A stretch of 64,000 nt of DNA from Pseudomonadota bacterium (GCA_023432855.1 JAEZEZ010000072.1:19906-83905); one strand, 5' to 3'. Counted from the first letter of the stretch, positions 1 through 8,872 are shown. Notes: generated from the letters alone by a model not told the origin. Translations and numbers: made by a program.

Positions 1-43
1 GCCTGCCATGGACAAGGGCCGGCTGCTCTACGCCGCGGCCTAG
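1..43 (+). CDS. possible 3' end of a gene entering from the left
   Basis: An open frame enters the window and ends at a TAG at 41-43, coding for about thirteen residues that finish in a run of alanines. Its stop overlaps the purD stop tail to tail, a layout seen several times in this window. There is too little sequence to name a product, and it may be chance. Confidence 0.25.
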   Translation, partial: PAMDKGRLLYAAA

Positions 44-1311
44 GAGGCGATCGCCCGCCAGCCTATGTCCGAGCGGCAGAAGCCGCCGGGCCAGTCGATC
101 TTGGCGATCGCCGCGTAGGCCCGCTCTCGCGCATCGGCCACGTCCACGCCCACGGCGCAGACATTGAGCACGCGGCCGCCCGCGGCCGTCAGCGTGCCGT
201 CGTTCTTCCTCGCCGTGCCAGCATGGAAGACGACCACGCCGCGACCGAAATCCTGTTCGGCGCCACGGATGACCGACCCGGGGATCGGGCTGTCAGGATA
301 ACCGCGTGCGGCCAGCACGACGCAGACGGCGGTTTCATTGCGCCATACCGGTTCCGGCGCGCGCGCCAGCGTCCCCGTAGCCGCCGCGAGCAGGTAGGGG
401 ACAATATCGCTGCGCAGGCGCAACATCAGGACCTGGCATTCCGGATCGCCAAACCGGGCGTTGAACTCGACCAGCCGGGGCTCGTCCTTGTCGACCATCA
501 GGCCGGCGTAAAGGACGCCCTTGTAGGGCGTGCCTTCCGCCGCCATGCCCCTGACCGTCGGCTCGACAATCTTCTGCCGGGCGGCGTCCACCATCTCGGC
601 GGTGAAGACCGGGGCGGGAGAATAGGCACCCATGCCCCCGGTATTGGGGCCCGTGTCCCCGTCGAACGCCCGTTTGTGGTCCTGCCCGCCGCCGAACAGC
701 ATGGCGCGCTCGCCGTCGCAGAGGGCGAAGAGCGAGGCTTCCTGGCCGACCATGAACTCCTCGATCACGACGCGCCCGCCGGCCGCCCCAAAGCGGCCGC
801 CGATCATGGCGTCGATCTCCATCTCGGCGTCCTTGCGGTCTTCCGAGATGGCCACGCCCTTTCCGGCGGCCAACCCGTCCGCCTTGATCACGTAGGGCGG
901 CTGGAAGCGCGAGAGGGCCGCCTTGGCCTCCGCTGCGGTCTGGTAGACGCCATAGCCTGCCGTCGGGATGTCCCAGCGGTCGCAAAAGGCCTTGGTGAAG
1001 GCCTTCGAGGTCTCCAGCCTCGCGGCCTTGGCGGAAGGCCCGAAACACGGAATTCCAAGCGCCGCGAGTCTGTCCGCAAGGCCGACTTCAAGCGCCGCTT
1101 CCGGACCGACGACGACGAGGTCGGCGCGGATTTCGCGCGCCAGGAGCACGAGGGCGTCGACGTCGGTCACCTTGACCGAGCGCAGCTCCGCGAGCTGACG
1201 CATTCCGGGATTTCCGGGCGCCGCCACCAGCCGCTTGACCAGCGGCGACTGTTTGATCTTCCAGGCCAGGGCGTGCTCACGCCCGCCGGACCCCACGAGG
1301 AGGATATTCAT
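40..1311 (-). CDS. purD: phosphoribosylamine--glycine ligase (GARS)
   Basis: GARS joins phosphoribosylamine and glycine with ATP in the second step of de novo purine synthesis, in the cytoplasm. The 423-residue length is normal for PurD. The protein opens with the N-terminal motif MNILLVGSGGREHAL, carries the ATP-grasp stretch with KADGLAAGKGV, and has the GDPECQ segment near the C-terminal part of the ATP-grasp fold. The start was set at the ATG at 1309-1311 because the family motif begins exactly there; an upstream in-frame extension of 34 residues has no family similarity and would run into xseA. It is divergent from xseA with a 64-bp gap that must hold both promoters. Confidence 0.96.
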   Translation of the reverse strand: MNILLVGSGGREHALAWKIKQSPLVKRLVAAPGNPGMRQLAELRSVKVTDVDALVLLAREIRADLVVVGPEAALEVGLADRLAALGIPCFGPSAKAARLETSKAFTKAFCDRWDIPTAGYGVYQTAAEAKAALSRFQPPYVIKADGLAAGKGVAISEDRKDAEMEIDAMIGGRFGAAGGRVVIEEFMVGQEASLFALCDGERAMLFGGGQDHKRAFDGDTGPNTGGMGAYSPAPVFTAEMVDAARQKIVEPTVRGMAAEGTPYKGVLYAGLMVDKDEPRLVEFNARFGDPECQVLMLRLRSDIVPYLLAAATGTLARAPEPVWRNETAVCVVLAARGYPDSPIPGSVIRGAEQDFGRGVVVFHAGTARKNDGTLTAAGGRVLNVCAVGVDVADARERAYAAIAKIDWPGGFCRSDIGWRAIAS

Positions 1312-1375
1312 GCGCTCGCCTGTGGCGCGCCGCGGCGCCCGGGTCAAGCCGCGTGCGGCGGTGTATGAGAGAGCG

Positions 1376-2950
1376 ATGACCGACGCCGACTCGATCCCCC
1401 TGCCCGCCGACAACGCACCTGCCTATTCGGTGTCGGAGCTGTCGGCTGCGCTGAAGCGCACGGTGGAGGACGCGTATGGCTTCGTGCGCCTGCGCGGCGA
1501 GATCAGCAAGGTCACCCGCCATGCCTCCGGGCACGTCTATCTGTCGTTGAAGGACGAGCGCGCCTGCATCGACGGCGTGGTGTGGAAAGGTCAGGTGCGT
1601 GGACTTCAGTGCCAGCCGGAACACGGGCTGGAGGTCATCGTCACGGGCCGCATCACGACCTATCCGGCGCGCTCGTCCTACCAGATCGTGATCGAGACCA
1701 TGGAGCCCGCCGGCGTCGGCGCCCTGCTGGCCCAGCTCGAACGACTGAAGGTCAGGCTGCAGGCGGAGGGCCTGTTCGATGCGGCGCGAAAGCGCCCCCT
1801 GCCCCCCTACCCCGCCGTCGTCGGCGTGATCACCAGTCCGACCGGCGCGGTCATCCGCGACATCCTGCACCGCATCCGGGACCGCTGGCCCTGTCACGTC
1901 ATGGTCTGGCCGGTGGTCGTGCAGGGCGAAGCCGCCTCCGCCCAGGTCGCCGCCGCGATCCGCGGGTTCAACGCCATTCCCGCCGGCGGTCCGCTCGACC
2001 GGCCCGAGGTGCTGATCGTCGCCCGCGGAGGCGGCTCGATCGAGGATCTCTGGCCGTTCAACGATGAAGCCCTGGCCCGGGACGTCGCCGCCAGCGCCAT
2101 TCCCGTCATATCGGCGGTTGGCCACGAGACCGACACGACCCTGATCGATTTCGTCTCCGACCGCCGCGCGCCCACACCCACCGGGGCCGCCGAGATCGCC
2201 ACGCCGGTGCTGGCGGAACTGCGCGCGGCCGCCGCGAACTACGAGGCGCGCCTCAGCCGCTGTTCGGGGCGCATGATCGAGGACGCACGTACGCGCCTGT
2301 CGGCCGCCGCCCGCGGGCTGCCCAAACCGCAGGATCTGCTGGCCACCTGGTCGCAGCAGCTCGATCTCGCCACGGTGAGGCTCGGCCCCGCACTGGAGCG
2401 CAACACCTCCATCCATGAGCGGCAGCTGGCGGCCGTGGGCTCCCGTCTGCACGCGGGCCTGCTGCAACGCCCATACGAGCAGAGAGCTGAGAGGCTGGCG
2501 GCCTCGGTAAGCCGGCTCGGCGCCGCGCTGCTGCGCAACGTCGAGGCGCACGAGAATCAGCTTCGAAGCGCCGTTACGCGCCTGCGGCCCGACCACATGC
2601 TTCGGCAGGCGGAGGCCGGAGGCGAACGGCTCGCCGAATATGCGCTCCGCGCGGAGCGGTCGTTGCGACAGAGGCTGGATCAGGGCGGAGACCGCCTGGA
2701 CCGCGCCTCTCGACTGCTGGAGACTCTCAACCCGAAGCGGCCGACCGCCCCCGGCATGGCGCGGGTGCTGGACGATCAGGGACGTGTGATCCTGGGCGCC
2801 GCAGAGTTGTCCTCGGGCCAGCCGGTGCGGCTGGTGTTCAGCGACGGAGAGCGGGGTGCGGTGATCGACGGAAAGCCGGAAGCGAAACCGGCGCCTCGAG
2901 CGCAGAGTCGCAAGACCGCCCCTTCGAGCGCGCAGGGCGACCTGTTCTAG
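1376..2950 (+). CDS. xseA: exodeoxyribonuclease VII large subunit
   Basis: Large, catalytic subunit of exonuclease VII, which degrades single-stranded DNA from both ends and works with the small subunit XseB (not in this window). The 524-residue protein has the N-terminal OB-fold (about residues 15-110, with SVSELSAALKRTVE and the ISKVTRHASGHVYLSLKD strand) followed by the long catalytic and coiled-coil region, including VVGVITSPTGAVIRDI, ARGGGSIEDLWPFNDE and SAVGHETDTTL, which are strongly conserved. The ATG at 1376 was chosen because it lies just before the OB fold and has GAGAG upstream. The C-terminal tail is lysine- and serine-rich and ends in GDLF. DUF2093 follows 37 bp later. Confidence 0.96.
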   Translation: MTDADSIPLPADNAPAYSVSELSAALKRTVEDAYGFVRLRGEISKVTRHASGHVYLSLKDERACIDGVVWKGQVRGLQCQPEHGLEVIVTGRITTYPARSSYQIVIETMEPAGVGALLAQLERLKVRLQAEGLFDAARKRPLPPYPAVVGVITSPTGAVIRDILHRIRDRWPCHVMVWPVVVQGEAASAQVAAAIRGFNAIPAGGPLDRPEVLIVARGGGSIEDLWPFNDEALARDVAASAIPVISAVGHETDTTLIDFVSDRRAPTPTGAAEIATPVLAELRAAAANYEARLSRCSGRMIEDARTRLSAAARGLPKPQDLLATWSQQLDLATVRLGPALERNTSIHERQLAAVGSRLHAGLLQRPYEQRAERLAASVSRLGAALLRNVEAHENQLRSAVTRLRPDHMLRQAEAGGERLAEYALRAERSLRQRLDQGGDRLDRASRLLETLNPKRPTAPGMARVLDDQGRVILGAAELSSGQPVRLVFSDGERGAVIDGKPEAKPAPRAQSRKTAPSSAQGDLF

Positions 2951-2987
2951 CCTTTCGCCGCTCGTCCGCTCGTCCTACATTCTCCCC

Positions 2988-3206
2988 ATGAACGCTTTGG
3001 ATCGTGACGCCGGGGGCGAAGCCATACTGCACTACGGGGACGGCGAGTTCGTCGTGCTCAAGCCGGGCCGCTACGTCGTCTGTGCGGTGACGGGAAAGCA
3101 GGTTCCCCTGGACGCCCTGCGCTATTGGGATCCCAAGCGGCAGGAGGCCTACGCCGGCCCGCAGGAGGCATTCCAGCGGTGGAAAGAAGAGCAGTCGAAG
3201 GGCTGA
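2988..3206 (+). CDS. DUF2093 family protein
   Basis: Small 72-residue protein matching the DUF2093 family of alphaproteobacteria. The core reads as a GEAxLHYGDGEFxVLKPG strand pair, then CAVTGKQVPLDxLRYWD, then a C-terminal segment with AYAGPQEAFQRW. The function is unknown; the compact CAVTGK...YW pattern suggests a small beta-rich fold. It sits directly downstream of xseA, and its TGA overlaps the proposed CTG start of the M23 peptidase, so the two are probably translated from one message. Confidence 0.85.
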   Translation: MNALDRDAGGEAILHYGDGEFVVLKPGRYVVCAVTGKQVPLDALRYWDPKRQEAYAGPQEAFQRWKEEQSKG

Positions 3207-4027
3207 CGCGCCGGATCGTGCTGGCCGCAGGGGCAGCCGCAGCGGCAAGCCCGGCCGTGGCGGCCGACCTGGTGCGCCTGAAAGGGCGGATTGTACAGGG
3301 CGGATGCGTCGTGGGCGTCGCATCACCCGGCGCTGAAATCTACGTCAATGGCGACAGGACCGGCGCGACTTCGCGGCGCGGGCTGTTCGTGCTGGGCTTC
3401 GACCGTGACGAACCCGAGACCATGGAACTCCGGGTGCGGGGCCCGGGCCTCGATTGGCGCAAGACCCTGCACGTCGAACGCGGCATCTTCGGCGTTCAGC
3501 GGGTGGACGGCGTGCCGCAGTCCACCGTCACGCCGACCGACCCCAAACTGCTCGCTCGCATCCGCCGCGAAGCCGCCCTGAAAGCCGAGGCCTTCGCGTC
3601 GGTCTCCCCCGCCGACGACTTCGACGGCGGATTCCGCTGGCCGCTGGACGACTTCCGGGTGTCGTCCAGGTTCGGAAACCAGCGCATCCTCAACGGCACG
3701 CCGAACCGGCCCCACTACGGCATCGACCTGGCCGCCCCAGCGGGAACCGTTATCCGCGCACCTGCGCCGGGACTGGTCGTGCTGGCCCATCCGGCCATGC
3801 ACTTCGAAGGCGGGTTGACCCTGATCGACCATGGTCAGGGCCTGATCGCGGCCTACCTTCACCAGTCGAAGCTCATGATCTCTGCGGGCGACCGGGTCCG
3901 GCGAGGTCAGGCGATCGGCGCGGTCGGCTCGACCGGCCGCGCCACGGGCCCCCACCTCTGCTGGCGGCTCAAGTGGCGAGGCCGCAACCTGGACCCGTCC
4001 CTTTTCATTTCCGCAACGCTTACGTGA
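3203..4027 (+). CDS. M23 (LytM) family metallopeptidase, exported
   Basis: Predicted periplasmic peptidoglycan endopeptidase or LytM-like regulator. An N-terminal twin-arginine-like segment (TRRIVLAAG followed by alanines, ending AVAA) precedes a beta-rich domain with a GRIVQGG motif, then the peptidase domain with HYGIDLAAPAG (H171, D175) and TGPHLCW (H251, C253). Classical M23 enzymes have HxH at the second site; here the second histidine, normally a zinc ligand, is cysteine. The start is uncertain: no ATG fits unless the gene overlaps DUF2093 by 82 bases. A CTG at 3203 overlapping the DUF2093 stop as CTGA keeps the RR signal and follows a purine-rich GAAAGAAGAG. The GTG at 3218 is an alternative. 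Confidence 0.8.
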   Translation: MTRRIVLAAGAAAAASPAVAADLVRLKGRIVQGGCVVGVASPGAEIYVNGDRTGATSRRGLFVLGFDRDEPETMELRVRGPGLDWRKTLHVERGIFGVQRVDGVPQSTVTPTDPKLLARIRREAALKAEAFASVSPADDFDGGFRWPLDDFRVSSRFGNQRILNGTPNRPHYGIDLAAPAGTVIRAPAPGLVVLAHPAMHFEGGLTLIDHGQGLIAAYLHQSKLMISAGDRVRRGQAIGAVGSTGRATGPHLCWRLKWRGRNLDPSLFISATLT

Positions 4028-4111
4028 TTGATTTCGTAAGTGAACCGGCGGCATATCGCCGCCTATTCTCGGTTGTATCGATCCCGGCGGCCCATGGCCG
4101 TGAGGAACCCT

Positions 4112-4615
4112 ATGTCGGCGCTCGCCTCGCTTCGTGTCCTGCTGGTCGACGACAATGCGCACATGCGCTCAATCGTGGCCGCAATCCTGAAGGCGGCGGG
4201 CGTCGGCAGGATCATCGAGGTCGGCGACGGCGCCGCCGCGCTGAACACGCTTCGCCAGGAAGCCTGCGACCTGGCCATCGTGGACTTCAACATGACGCCG
4301 CTCGACGGGGTGGAGTTCACGCGTCGGGTGCGCAGCGCGCCGGACAGTCCCAACCCCTATCTGCCGATCATCATGATGACGGGGCACGCAGAGCGTTCGC
4401 GCGTCGAGGAGGCCCGTGACGCAGGCGTCACCGAGTTCGTGGTCAAGCCCATCACGGCCCGCTCCATCCTCAGCCGCATCCAGGCGGTGATCTTCAAGCC
4501 GCGGCCCTTCATCCGGTCGACCGACTATTTCGGCCCCTGCCGCCGCCGCGGGCGTGACCGGAACTATTTTGGCCCATTCCGTCGTGAGGACGACGCGATG
4601 CTGAGCGCCGACTAG
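4112..4615 (+). CDS. single-domain response regulator with C-terminal YFGP repeats
   Basis: CheY-like receiver of 167 residues. It has the acidic pocket (LLVDDN), phosphoacceptor D58 in VDFNM, the conserved threonine in MMTGH and the lysine in VVKPI. No DNA-binding output domain follows. Instead there is an arginine-rich tail of about 40 residues holding two copies of a YFGP motif (TDYFGPCRRR and RNYFGPFRRE), a signature I recall at the C-terminus of other alphaproteobacterial receivers, of unknown role. The ATG at 4112 was chosen for its GAGGA five bases upstream; the ATG at 4094 is less well placed. Its stop overlaps that of the convergent acyltransferase. No partner kinase is adjacent. Confidence 0.88.
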   Translation: MSALASLRVLLVDDNAHMRSIVAAILKAAGVGRIIEVGDGAAALNTLRQEACDLAIVDFNMTPLDGVEFTRRVRSAPDSPNPYLPIIMMTGHAERSRVEEARDAGVTEFVVKPITARSILSRIQAVIFKPRPFIRSTDYFGPCRRRGRDRNYFGPFRREDDAMLSAD

Positions 4616-5520
4616 GGCTCGGAGCCGTAGTCCGCCTTCGGCCAGCGCCGGTGGACCCAGAACCAGTCCTCGGGCTTGGCGCGGATGCATTCCTCGAGGA
4701 ATTCGTTCAGACGCCGCGTGCCCGCTTCCAGGTCGCGCTGCCTGTCCCCCGTCTTCTCGAGGTGGATGGGCGGAAGGGCGATGATGCGGAAGCGCGCGCC
4801 GCCCAGGCGCTGACCGGTCATGGGATAGATGGGGGCGTTGTACTGCAGCGCCAGTCGCGCGGCCCCCGTGGTCGTTGGCGCCGGGCGGCCGAAGAAGGGC
4901 ACCATGATCCCCTCGTTGAACTTCTGGTCGATGAGGAAGGCGACCGGAACGTTCTTCCGCAGGGCCTGCATGAGATCGCGGGTGTTCTCCCCCTTTGGCG
5001 CGAAGCGGGTCATGCCGTAACGCGCCCGCACCTTCTTCATGCGTGCGTCGACATAGGGGTTGTTCGCCGGCCGGTAGGTCATGTGCGGGTGCGAGCCGGA
5101 CTGCACGATCGCCGCCGGCAGCAGTTCCCAGTTGGCAAAGTGGCCGGACACGAAGATCACCGGCCTGCCCAGGGTGCGCGCCTCTTCGAAATGCTCGGCG
5201 CCGACCATCTCGACGCGACCGCTCTCGGGGGTGATGCGGTGGACGACGGGAAACTCGGCGAAGGAACGGCCGACATTGTCCCACACGCCCCGCGCGATGC
5301 GACGGCGCTCGTCCTCCGATTTCTCAGGAAACGCCCAGCGCAGGTTCTGGAGGACCACGGCATGCGTGGGCGTCATCGGGCCAATCGTACGCAGGAGCCA
5401 GCCGCCGAAGCCCGATACCGCATCGATCGGCAGCAGCCCGAGCACCGCGCTCATGACGTCGAAGCCGAAGGCCTCGATGCGCCACATCAGGTCCCGGCCG
5501 AAAGAGGCCTTCTTCGCCAC
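4612..5520 (-). CDS. lipid A late acyltransferase (LpxL/HtrB family)
   Basis: Inner-membrane acyltransferase that adds a secondary fatty acid to Kdo-lipid A. The 302-residue length is typical. The catalytic HX4E motif is present as HFANWE within VIFVSGHFANWELL, and family blocks follow: the YRPANNP segment, FAPKGENTRDLM, VAFLIDQKFNEG and VPFFGRPAPTTTGAARLA. An N-terminal hydrophobic stretch would anchor it. The start is a GTG at 5520 after GGTGAGGG. It lies 10 bp downstream of the SDR gene on the same strand, so they are likely co-transcribed. Whether it is LpxL, LpxM or a very-long-chain type cannot be told from the sequence alone. Confidence 0.9.
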   Translation of the reverse strand: MAKKASFGRDLMWRIEAFGFDVMSAVLGLLPIDAVSGFGGWLLRTIGPMTPTHAVVLQNLRWAFPEKSEDERRRIARGVWDNVGRSFAEFPVVHRITPESGRVEMVGAEHFEEARTLGRPVIFVSGHFANWELLPAAIVQSGSHPHMTYRPANNPYVDARMKKVRARYGMTRFAPKGENTRDLMQALRKNVPVAFLIDQKFNEGIMVPFFGRPAPTTTGAARLALQYNAPIYPMTGQRLGGARFRIIALPPIHLEKTGDRQRDLEAGTRRLNEFLEECIRAKPEDWFWVHRRWPKADYGSEP

Positions 5521-5530
5521 GCCTATGCCC

Positions 5531-6301
5531 TCACCAGGCGATGGTGATGCCGCCGTCCACGACGAGCGCCTGGCCGGTCATGTAGGACGAGGCTTTCGAG
5601 GCGAGGTACACCGCCGCGCCGGCGATCTCGTCCGACTGTCCGATGCGCTTCATCGGCGCGGGATCGGTGGCCATCTTCAGGATGTCCGGGTTTTCCCACA
5701 GGTAGCGCGCGAAATCGGTCTGGATCAGGCCCGGCGCAATGGCGTTAACCCGCACGTTCGAGGGGCCGTATTCGACGGCCAGGTTGCGCACCAGCTGGAA
5801 GTCGGCCGCCTTGGAGATGTTGTAGGCCCCGATCAGGGCGTTGCCGCGCAGCCCGCCGATCGACGAGACAACGATGATCGACCCGTCTTTCCGCTCCAGC
5901 ATCCGGGGGGCGACCATCTGGATCAGCCAGTGGTTGGACACGACGTTGTTCTGCAGGATCTTGAGGAACTGCTCGTCGCTGATCCCGCTCATGGGACCGG
6001 CGTAGGGGTTGGATGCTGCGTTGCAGACGAGGATGTCGACCTTGCCGAACGCGTCGTTGGTCCGGTCCACGAGGTTCTGCAGGTCTTCCTTCGAGGCAAT
6101 GTTGGCCGGGACCCAGATCGCCCTGCCCTCACCGAAACGCGCGTTGATTGCCTCGGCGACCTCCTCGCAGGGGCCCGGCTTGCGCGAGGAGATGACCACC
6201 TGGGCGCCGTGTTCGGCCAGGCGCTCGGCGATCGCCTTGCCGATTCCACGGGAAGAGCCTGTAATGATCGCGGTCTTTCCGGCCAGGTCGAACAGTTCCA
6301 T
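5531..6301 (-). CDS. SDR family NAD(P)-dependent oxidoreductase
   Basis: Classical short-chain dehydrogenase of 256 residues. The cofactor motif TGSSRGIG is near the N-terminus, then NAAS, the catalytic serine in VSSIGG, the YNISK catalytic tyrosine and lysine, and the NAIAPG segment. Substrate is unknown; within the family it most resembles uncharacterised DHRS4-like and glucose/ribitol-type enzymes. It is first in a two-gene unit with the lipid A acyltransferase, which gives no clear hint of its substrate. The ATG at 6301 follows a purine run AAAAAGGGG. Confidence 0.9.
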   Translation of the reverse strand: MELFDLAGKTAIITGSSRGIGKAIAERLAEHGAQVVISSRKPGPCEEVAEAINARFGEGRAIWVPANIASKEDLQNLVDRTNDAFGKVDILVCNAASNPYAGPMSGISDEQFLKILQNNVVSNHWLIQMVAPRMLERKDGSIIVVSSIGGLRGNALIGAYNISKAADFQLVRNLAVEYGPSNVRVNAIAPGLIQTDFARYLWENPDILKMATDPAPMKRIGQSDEIAGAAVYLASKASSYMTGQALVVDGGITIAW

Positions 6302-6330
6302 TCGGTCGCGCCCCTTTTTGCTCGCGTGCT

Positions 6331-6339
6331 TGATATACT
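6331..6339 (+). promoter_or_regulatory. possible extended -10 promoter of tipF
   Basis: TGATATACT is an extended -10 element (TGN then TATACT) in the otherwise GC-rich 71-bp gap between the divergent SDR and tipF starts. No good -35 stands 17 bases upstream. It is 33 bases before the tipF ATG. Confidence 0.3.
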
Positions 6340-6372
6340 CTTGTGTGGCTGATTCCAGCCGGGCGGGCCTCC

Positions 6373-7644
6373 ATGCGTAAGATCACCATGGCGCTGCTGA
6401 TGGGCGCCTATCTGTTCATCGCCCTGACGGCGGCCGCCCTGCTCTGGCGCGGCGGAGCCGGATGGGGCGCCGGTATGGCGACCCTGTTCGGGGCGCTGGG
6501 CCTGCTGTTCGCCGCCCACGCCATGATGGCGGGAGCCGCAGCGCGCGCGGCGATCGAGAAGGACGTCGAATCGATCCGCGACGCGCACCGGCTTCTGGCC
6601 GACGCGCTCGAGACGACCCAGGACGCAGTGAACGCCCTCGCCGCCCGCATCGAGGACAGCGCCATCAGACGGTCGGAGGAGCTGACGTCCGAAGTGCGCA
6701 TGCTTGAAGACCTCGTCCAGCGGATGGGCCAGGACCTGGAACAGCGGCTGTCGGGCATCCGGCACGCGCCAGTCGAGACCTTCGACGGGCGCCGCAGCCG
6801 ACAGACGGCGGCCCTGCTCGAAACGGTCCGTGAGGCGCTCGCCGAGGGTCGGGTGGACCTCTACCTGCAGCCGGTAGTGGGACTGCCCCAGCGCCGGACG
6901 GTCTATTACGAGAGCTTCTCGCGCCTGCGTGACGACACGGGCCGGGTGATGATGCCGGCCGAATACCTGTCGGTCGCCGAGCCCGAGGGCCTTGTCACCA
7001 CGATCGACAACCTGTTGCTGTTCCGCTGCGTCCAGATCGTGCGCCGGCTGGCCAAGCAGGACCGCAAGGTCGGCATCTTCTGCAACGTCTCGCTCGCATC
7101 CCTGGCGGACGAGGTATTCTTCCCGCAGTTCCTGGAGTTCCTGCAGGACAACCGCGACCTGCACAGTGCACTCATCTTCGAACTCGGCCAGGCGGCCTTC
7201 GACGCGCGCGGCGCGACCGAGGCGCGCAATATGGCCAAGCTGGCCGACCTCGGATTCCGCTTCTCGCTCGACAAGGTGCAAACGCTCGACCTGGACTTCG
7301 CCGACCTGCAGCGCTCGGACGTGAAGTTCCTCAAGATCGGCGCCGACCTGCTGCTCGAGCAGTTGCTGGACATCGACGGCCAGCCTGCGCTGAGCCAGGT
7401 CAAGGACATTCACGCCGCCGACTTTGCGGGGCTGACCCGGCGCTATGGGGTCGAGGTCGTCGCCGAAAAGGTCGAGCACGAACGCCAGGTGGTCGACATC
7501 CTCGAACTCGACATCGCCTATGGTCAGGGCCACCTGTTCGGCGAGCCGCGGGCGATCAAGGACCAGATCCTGGCCGAGACCGACCCGCCCGCCGCCTTCA
7601 TGCGCTCGAGCCTGCAACTGCAGCGGCGGCGAGCGGTCGGCTAG
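6373..7644 (+). CDS. tipF: TipF-like membrane-anchored degenerate EAL protein
   Basis: Resembles Caulobacter TipF, a polar c-di-GMP-binding protein needed to place and build the flagellum. The 423-residue protein has two N-terminal membrane segments (about residues 5-25 and 30-57), a coiled coil (about 60-130) with LADALETTQDAV, and a C-terminal EAL fold. The EAL signature is degenerate: E180 lies in YYESFSR rather than ExLxR, and the catalytic metal-binding residues look incomplete, as in TipF, which binds but does not cleave c-di-GMP. The ATG at 6373 begins a short n-region (MRKIT) before the first membrane segment. It implies a flagellated cell type. Confidence 0.85.
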   Translation: MRKITMALLMGAYLFIALTAAALLWRGGAGWGAGMATLFGALGLLFAAHAMMAGAAARAAIEKDVESIRDAHRLLADALETTQDAVNALAARIEDSAIRRSEELTSEVRMLEDLVQRMGQDLEQRLSGIRHAPVETFDGRRSRQTAALLETVREALAEGRVDLYLQPVVGLPQRRTVYYESFSRLRDDTGRVMMPAEYLSVAEPEGLVTTIDNLLLFRCVQIVRRLAKQDRKVGIFCNVSLASLADEVFFPQFLEFLQDNRDLHSALIFELGQAAFDARGATEARNMAKLADLGFRFSLDKVQTLDLDFADLQRSDVKFLKIGADLLLEQLLDIDGQPALSQVKDIHAADFAGLTRRYGVEVVAEKVEHERQVVDILELDIAYGQGHLFGEPRAIKDQILAETDPPAAFMRSSLQLQRRRAVG

Positions 7645-7727
7645 CGCGCGCCTTTGACCGCAAGCGCCGGGACGCGCGCCTGCGGACGCGCGCCTAAACC
7701 ATCTCCCGACCCAAGGGAGAAAGCCCT

Positions 7728-8798
7728 ATGTTCCATGTCGTGAACATCGAACCGGTCAGCGCAGACCTCGACGACAGCCGCTGGACGGCGTTCGAGACGC
7801 GCGACCGTTCACGCCGCGACGAGTTCGTCGGCGGCGTGCTCAGCACCGGGATCTACTGCCGGCCAGGATGCCCGGCCAGGCTGCCGAAGCGGGAGAACGT
7901 CGTCTTCTTCGAAACGGCGGAGCAGGCGCGGGCCGCCGGCTTCCGGGCCTGCAAGCGCTGCCGCCCGGACGAGACGGGCTCGGCCTATCGCGAAGCCATC
8001 GCCCGTGTATGCCGCGCCGTCGATGAGGCGGAGGAGACGCCGAGGCTGGAAGCGCTGGCGCGGATCGCCGGCCTCTCGCCCTTCCATTTCCACCGCGTGT
8101 TCAAGGCCGAAACGGGGGTCACGCCCGCCGCCTACGCCGCCGCCGTCAAGGATCGCCGGGCGAAGGCGTCGCTGAGGAACGGCGCCAGCGTGACCGAGGC
8201 GGTCTACGACGCTGGCTATGGCGCCTCGAGCCGCTTCTACGCCAAGTCACGCGCCCGCTTCGGAATGGCCCCGGCGAAGTGGAAGGATCGCGGCGCCGGC
8301 GAGCATATCCGCGTGGCCGTGTCCGACTGCGCGCTGGGGAAGGTGCTCGTGGCCACGACCGACAAGGGCGTCTGCGCCGTCGAGCTGGGCGACGATCGGG
8401 ATCAGATGCTGTCGTGGTTCCGCGAGCGCTTCTCGGCTGCCGAAACCGTGGTTGACGACGCCGGCCTGGCGGACACGGTTCAGCAGATCGTCGGACTGAT
8501 CGAGCATCCCGGCTCCACCGCCGCCGACCTTCCGCTCGACGTGCGCGGCACCGCCTTCCAACAGCGGGTCTGGGACGCCCTGCGCCGAATCCCGGCCGGC
8601 GAGACCTGGACCTACGGACAGTTGGCCGAGTGCCTGGGTGCGCCAAAAGCGGCCCGCGCGGTCGGCGCCGCGTGCGGCCAGAACCGGGTTGCGGTTCTCA
8701 TCCCGTGCCACCGCGTGGTCGGTTCAGACGGCAGCCTGACCGGCTTCGCCTACGGCGTGGACCGAAAGCAGAAGCTGCTCGAGCGCGAGAAGGGCTGA
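7728..8798 (+). CDS. ada: bifunctional Ada: DNA alkylation-damage regulator and O6-methylguanine-DNA methyltransferase
   Basis: Ada removes methyl groups from DNA phosphotriesters and O6-methylguanine, and when methylated activates the adaptive response. The 356-residue protein carries all three parts: an N-terminal zinc domain with IYCRPGCPAR and ACKRCRPD, where the first cysteine accepts methyl from phosphotriesters; an AraC-type helix-turn-helix (about 90-185, LARIAGLSPFHFHRVFKAETG); and the C-terminal methyltransferase domain with the active-site PCHRVV. Start at 7728 follows AAGGGAGAAAG, a strong ribosome site. No alkA or alkB neighbour is present, so any regulon is elsewhere. Confidence 0.95.
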   Translation: MFHVVNIEPVSADLDDSRWTAFETRDRSRRDEFVGGVLSTGIYCRPGCPARLPKRENVVFFETAEQARAAGFRACKRCRPDETGSAYREAIARVCRAVDEAEETPRLEALARIAGLSPFHFHRVFKAETGVTPAAYAAAVKDRRAKASLRNGASVTEAVYDAGYGASSRFYAKSRARFGMAPAKWKDRGAGEHIRVAVSDCALGKVLVATTDKGVCAVELGDDRDQMLSWFRERFSAAETVVDDAGLADTVQQIVGLIEHPGSTAADLPLDVRGTAFQQRVWDALRRIPAGETWTYGQLAECLGAPKAARAVGAACGQNRVAVLIPCHRVVGSDGSLTGFAYGVDRKQKLLEREKG

Positions 8799-8872
8799 CT
8801 CCCGCCGGGAGCGCGCCGCCCCAAGCTTGTCCGTGGGACCAGCCGCAGGCAAGGTCGGCTCCGGAGGGGCTC

